Of a DNA stretch of 35,813 nucleotides, positions 32,414 through 35,813 are shown in pieces. The notes under the pieces are model-generated. The model saw only the letters and a list, made by a program, of their open reading frames with translations, did not search any database and was not told the origin of the DNA. The position numbers and the translations under genes are program-made. The stretch covers positions 1-35,813 of the forward strand of contig NZ_JANQIH010000165.1 in assembly GCF_028282265.1 (NCBI RefSeq), given 5' to 3'. The stretch's first letter is position 1. Every line of letters begins with the position of its first letter. The DNA comes from Allomuricauda sp. (GTDB lineage: Bacteria; Bacteroidota; Bacteroidia; Flavobacteriales; Flavobacteriaceae).

Positions 32414-35173
32414 ATGACCAAGCGTATAAAAACAACAATCCTGTTTGTTCTGTTCCAAGTAATGGTTTCAGCACAAAATCTTTTGCCACCGGTCTATAAC
32501 TATTCGTTGTTGGATTATAACGGTGCTGGTAAAAATTGGGGTTTAACAACCAACAAAGAAGGGGAGTTGTTTGTTGCGAATAATAAGGGAATGCTTCATT
32601 TCAACGGGGAGGAATGGAACTTGTACAAGTTGCCCAACAACACGATTATTCGTTCCATCCTCTCACAAGGAGAAAGAGTGTATACAGGTTCTTATGAAGA
32701 GTTCGGGTACTGGCAAAAAAATAAGGAAAACATATTTGAGTACTATTCCTTGACCCATCTTATACGAGACCATACCTTCACAAGTGAAGAGTTTTGGGAA
32801 ATTCTACCCATAGGAGAGGCCATCTTTTTTCGTTCCTTCTCTTCGATTTATGTCTACGAAAAGAATCAAATAAAAGTAATTGACCCGCCTCAAGTTGTTT
32901 CCGATTTCATTGTATATCAGGGAAGATTGATTGTGTCAACAGGAAGTGAAGGCCTTTTTGAGTTGAAGAACGACGTGTTGGAACCTTTGGGAAATCAAGA
33001 ATTGTTAAGGAACAAAACCTTGACCGATATGGTAGTGGTCAATGGAGAATTATTGATAGGATCCAAGTTGGACGGCTGTTTCATTTTCGATGGTAATAAA
33101 ATAGAACCTTGGCAAAATGACCTTAACACGGAACTCAAGTCCCATCAATTGAATAAACTACTCAATTTGACCAATGGGAAACTAGCCTTTGGCACCATAA
33201 AGAACGGCGTTTATCTGTATGATTCCCAAACCGGAACTTCACAGATTTTAAATAAGAAAACGGGGTTGGGAAACAATACGGTACTCTCCATGCTCCAATA
33301 TGAGGACCAACTTTGGTTGGGTCTTGACAACGGAATGGCCCGGGTAAAACTCAATAACTCCATTACCTACTATACCGATTATTCAGGCGCTCTGGGAATG
33401 GTATATGACATGGCACTGCACGATGGAAAGATTTACTTAGGTAGTAATACAGGTATATTCTACTTTGATTCCGATGAATTGAGATTCGTCAACGGCTCAC
33501 AGGGTCATGTGTGGGATTTGGAAATCATTGATGATGATTTGGTTTGTGGCCATAATACCGGAACGTATAAGGTTGAACAGAATGAATTCCAACGTCTTTC
33601 CCCATTTGCGGGAGGATATGAAATCATAAGAATCCCTGAGCGGAAGAATACATATATGCAAGGGCTATATACGGGACTTGCAATGTATGATAAAGAAGCT
33701 GATAACGAGTGGGAGGTAAGCAAAGTAACTGGAATAGGTTTTCCCATAAAACAATTATGCTTTGAAAGTCCTCACGTCCTTTGGGCAGCACACCCTTACA
33801 AGGGTTTTTATCGTATACATCTGAATGAGGATTATTCTCAAGTCTCCAAGATCGATGAGTTTAATGGGAAAAGTGTTCCGAGCAACTACAACGTAAAGAT
33901 TTACAAGATTAAAAATCAAATTGTGTTTTGCAGTCAGGGCAGCTGGTACAAATACGATGCAATTCTTGGAGAGATAATCCCATTCTTGGAATTTGAGAGG
34001 TTCAACAACCAAGAGTTATTGAGCTTCGAAGATGAACATTTTTGGTTTGTTGATGGTGAGAAAAATAAACACGTTGTTAGGACCAACTTAAAGACCGATA
34101 GTTTGGTGATTGCCGATTTGCCACTTCGTAGACGTTTGGTGCCCGACGCCCAAAGAATGATTAAGGTAAACGATACCGTCTCGTTCATAACCCTTAGCGA
34201 TGGTTTTGCTAAGGTAAATGTAGCCCAACTGCAACGGCGATTGGACAGTTTTACATTGCCTGTTCCAAAATTGACCTTTTTAAAGGATCGGAGTGATTCA
34301 TACGTTGCAGATGAGATGGGCTCGCAACGTATTTCGTTTAAGAAATCGAGAATCATAACCATTGGATTTGCCACCCCAAAGTCGATTCAACCCCGTTATC
34401 ATTATAAACTGTCCGGAGCAGAGAATCATAATGGATATGTGGAGGAGGGATTGGTTACTTTTCAAAACCTTTCTCATGGGGATTACAGATTTGAAGTATC
34501 TGCCGTCGGTATAGACAATAAAACATCGGAGTCAAGTAGTCTTGATTTTAAAATAGCTCCTCCATGGTTTTTGTCAAACCTGAGTGTTGCCCTTTATTTC
34601 CTTTTGGTTATTGTTTCCATTATCCTGGTTAGAAGATATAACCGTCTAAAACTCAAAAGAAAGCAAAGAGAACTGGAGGAACAGATGCAAAAGGAACAAG
34701 ACAGGAGAATTGCCCAGTTGGAACGGGAAGAATTGGCGAAAAAAGTGAAGCTTAAACAAAATGAACTGGCGAGTACCGCACTGAATATTGCCAGAAAGAA
34801 TGAAATGATTTTGGAATTGAAAAACATGTTGGTGCTCAACAAAGAAAAGTTCCCCAATTCTCAGCGATATCGTTCCTTTATAAGAAAACTAGATAACTCG
34901 GTAAAGGATACCGAAGATTGGAAACGGTTTGAAGTCAGTTTTAAGGAATTGCATGAGGATTTTTTTGAACGTCTTTTAATGGAATATCCAGAACTCACTC
35001 CAAAAGACCTCAAACTCTGCGCCTATCTTAAAATGAACCTATCCACCAAGGAAATTGCCCCTCTCATGGGAATTACAATAAGGGGAGTGGAAATCCATCG
35101 GTATAGGCTACGCAAAAAATTGAGATTGGAAAGCACAAAGAACCTCTCCAACTTTCTGATTACCTTCTCATAA
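32414..35173 (+). CDS. Membrane-anchored propeller sensor fused to a LuxR-type DNA-binding domain
   Basis: 919 aa. A signal peptide (ending MVSAQ) precedes a large periplasmic sensor of beta-propeller repeats (about 25-640), for example FVANNKGMLHFNGEEW and LWLGLDNGMARV, as in two-component-regulator propellers. A Y_Y_Y-like domain follows (about 655-705, PRYHYKLSGAENHNGYVEEG). One transmembrane helix (about 718-740) leads to a long coiled coil rich in Lys, Arg, Glu and Gln. The C-terminus is a LuxR/GerE helix-turn-helix (861-919: LTPKDLKLC, STKEIAPLMGITIRGVEIHR). No histidine-kinase or receiver domain is present, so it is not a standard hybrid two-component system. It probably senses a glycan product in the periplasm and binds DNA while still in the membrane. 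It lies between the two transcription units it would control. Confidence 0.9.
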   Translation: MTKRIKTTILFVLFQVMVSAQNLLPPVYNYSLLDYNGAGKNWGLTTNKEGELFVANNKGMLHFNGEEWNLYKLPNNTIIRSILSQGERVYTGSYEEFGYWQKNKENIFEYYSLTHLIRDHTFTSEEFWEILPIGEAIFFRSFSSIYVYEKNQIKVIDPPQVVSDFIVYQGRLIVSTGSEGLFELKNDVLEPLGNQELLRNKTLTDMVVVNGELLIGSKLDGCFIFDGNKIEPWQNDLNTELKSHQLNKLLNLTNGKLAFGTIKNGVYLYDSQTGTSQILNKKTGLGNNTVLSMLQYEDQLWLGLDNGMARVKLNNSITYYTDYSGALGMVYDMALHDGKIYLGSNTGIFYFDSDELRFVNGSQGHVWDLEIIDDDLVCGHNTGTYKVEQNEFQRLSPFAGGYEIIRIPERKNTYMQGLYTGLAMYDKEADNEWEVSKVTGIGFPIKQLCFESPHVLWAAHPYKGFYRIHLNEDYSQVSKIDEFNGKSVPSNYNVKIYKIKNQIVFCSQGSWYKYDAILGEIIPFLEFERFNNQELLSFEDEHFWFVDGEKNKHVVRTNLKTDSLVIADLPLRRRLVPDAQRMIKVNDTVSFITLSDGFAKVNVAQLQRRLDSFTLPVPKLTFLKDRSDSYVADEMGSQRISFKKSRIITIGFATPKSIQPRYHYKLSGAENHNGYVEEGLVTFQNLSHGDYRFEVSAVGIDNKTSESSSLDFKIAPPWFLSNLSVALYFLLVIVSIILVRRYNRLKLKRKQRELEEQMQKEQDRRIAQLEREELAKKVKLKQNELASTALNIARKNEMILELKNMLVLNKEKFPNSQRYRSFIRKLDNSVKDTEDWKRFEVSFKELHEDFFERLLMEYPELTPKDLKLCAYLKMNLSTKEIAPLMGITIRGVEIHRYRLRKKLRLESTKNLSNFLITFS

Positions 35174-35216
35174 TGTGAAAATCGGTTCTTTACGATGTGT
35201 TCTATTCCGTTTTACA

Positions 35217-35234
35217 CTACATCAAAGTTACATC
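35217..35234 (-). promoter_or_regulatory. Tandem-repeat operator S3 (upstream of susC)
   Basis: The minus strand reads GATGTAA CTTT GATGTAG, again two 7-mers with an 11-bp period. It faces away from susC, 85 bp upstream of the second susC-proximal copy. It may stabilise looping or be an auxiliary site. Confidence 0.55.
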
Positions 35235-35319
35235 ATTATGTTAATTATTTATTAGCAAGTTTTTTGTTCAACTACTGCAAAAGCCTTGTTTTCGTGCCTT
35301 GTTGATTCCAAAAAAAGGT

Positions 35320-35337
35320 GATGTAGTTTTTATGTAG
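35320..35337 (+). promoter_or_regulatory. Tandem-repeat operator S4 (susC promoter)
   Basis: GATGTAG TTTT TATGTAG has the same period and orientation relative to its gene as copy S1. It ends 69 bp before the susC ATG, against 67 bp in the GH43 promoter, a close match that argues against coincidence. Confidence 0.65.
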
Positions 35338-35369
35338 GCTACTACACCGATTTCAGATATGCTCTTTAT

Positions 35370-35377
35370 TAAATTAG
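35370..35377 (+). promoter_or_regulatory. -7 box of the susC gene
   Basis: TAAATTAG is a weak match to TAnnTTTG. It begins 32 bp after operator S4, close to the 29 and 31 bp seen in the other two promoters, and that shared spacing is the main support. Confidence 0.4.
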
Positions 35378-35406
35378 CAATAAACTAACTCCTTTGCTAA
35401 ACAATC

Positions 35407-35813
35407 ATGAAAAAAAAGAGTGTATTTTTATCAATCTTTCTATTGCTAGTTAACGTAGCTGTTTTCGCACAGAGTACGATCACGGTTTCCGGGGTGGTTA
35501 CTGAAGTGAGTGGGCAGCCTTTACCGGGTGCTTCCGTAATCGTTGTTGGTACTTCAATAGGTACACAAACCGATTTTGATGGCAATTACGTATTAAACGG
35601 TGTTCCAACCGATGCAACGCTTGCTTTTAGCTATATTGGCTATATACGACAAGAAGTTCCTGTTAACAACCAAACCTCAATTAATGCTTCTCTTCAGGAA
35701 GACACCCAACTTCTGGACGAAGTTGTGGTCATCGGTTACGGTACCCAACAAAAAGAGGATATCACTGGTTCCATTGAAGTAGTCACTGGCGACGAAGTTG
35801 CGAGTCAGCCCAA
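35407..35813 (+). CDS. SusC-like TonB-dependent receptor (N-terminus only)
   Basis: 135 codons are visible from the ATG at 35407 to the window edge; the rest is outside. The signal peptide (1-22, ending VAVFAQ) is followed by a carboxypeptidase-regulatory-like domain (TVSGVVTEVSGQPLPGASVI, GTQTDFDGNYVL, LAFSYIGY), then the SusC linker LDEVVVIGYGTQQKEDITGS and the start of the plug. This is the outer-membrane importer of polysaccharide-utilisation loci; a SusD partner would be expected next, outside the window. Its promoter carries two of the four tandem-repeat operators. Confidence 0.95.
   Translation, partial: MKKKSVFLSIFLLLVNVAVFAQSTITVSGVVTEVSGQPLPGASVIVVGTSIGTQTDFDGNYVLNGVPTDATLAFSYIGYIRQEVPVNNQTSINASLQEDTQLLDEVVVIGYGTQQKEDITGSIEVVTGDEVASQP

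Overview
The window reads as chromosomal DNA of an aerobic, probably marine, member of the Flavobacteriaceae (Bacteroidota). The grounds are a SusC-type receptor and a polysaccharide-utilisation locus rich in sulfatases, Bacteroidota-type lipoprotein signals, weak Shine-Dalgarno sequences and candidate promoters of the TAnnTTTG (-7) type. No rRNA, tRNA, CRISPR array or intact mobile element was seen.

Layout. (1) 1-3665: the 3'-truncated end of an exported 5'-nucleotidase-type metallophosphatase, a slipin and an unknown lipoprotein. (2) 3685-10967, minus strand: a tight four-gene operon encoding a TolC-family protein with an N-terminal periplasmic-binding-protein-like domain, an RND membrane-fusion lipoprotein, an RND pump and a six-helix potassium channel. 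(3) 11175-17706: a CPA1 Na+/H+ antiporter divergent from pta-ackA, then a serine hydrolase and a cupin. (4) 17707-18141: a small scar holding a minus-strand terminator, flavobacterial-type intergenic repeats and the last codons of a decayed tyrosine recombinase. (5) 18142-25455: a two-lobe aspartyl-protease lipoprotein, two uncharacterised membrane proteins, an NTF2-like lipoprotein divergent from an ABATE/CGNR-type regulator, an ankyrin protein, and an NSS symporter with a GNAT downstream. A possible 32-codon ORF lies in the symporter leader. (6) 26056-35813: a polysaccharide-utilisation locus. A minus-strand operon GH43-like hydrolase, sulfatase, sulfatase, formylglycine-generating enzyme diverges from a membrane-bound propeller/LuxR-type regulator, which is followed by the start of a SusC-like receptor.

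The most interesting system is the last one. The membrane-anchored regulator joins a periplasmic propeller sensor directly to a cytoplasmic LuxR-type DNA-binding domain. The three promoters of the locus (GH43 operon, regulator, susC) each carry an 18-bp tandem repeat, GATGTAG-N4-(G/T)ATGTAG with an 11-bp period. In each case it lies 29-32 bp upstream of a candidate -7 box, and a fourth copy sits farther upstream of susC. I propose that these are the operators of the regulator, so that sensing, uptake (SusC), glycan cleavage (GH43), desulfation (two CxPSR sulfatases) and sulfatase maturation (FGE) form one autoregulated regulon. The FGE itself carries a lipoprotein-type export signal, which suggests that formylglycine is made outside the cytoplasm. 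All functional statements come from motif reading by eye; no database search was run.
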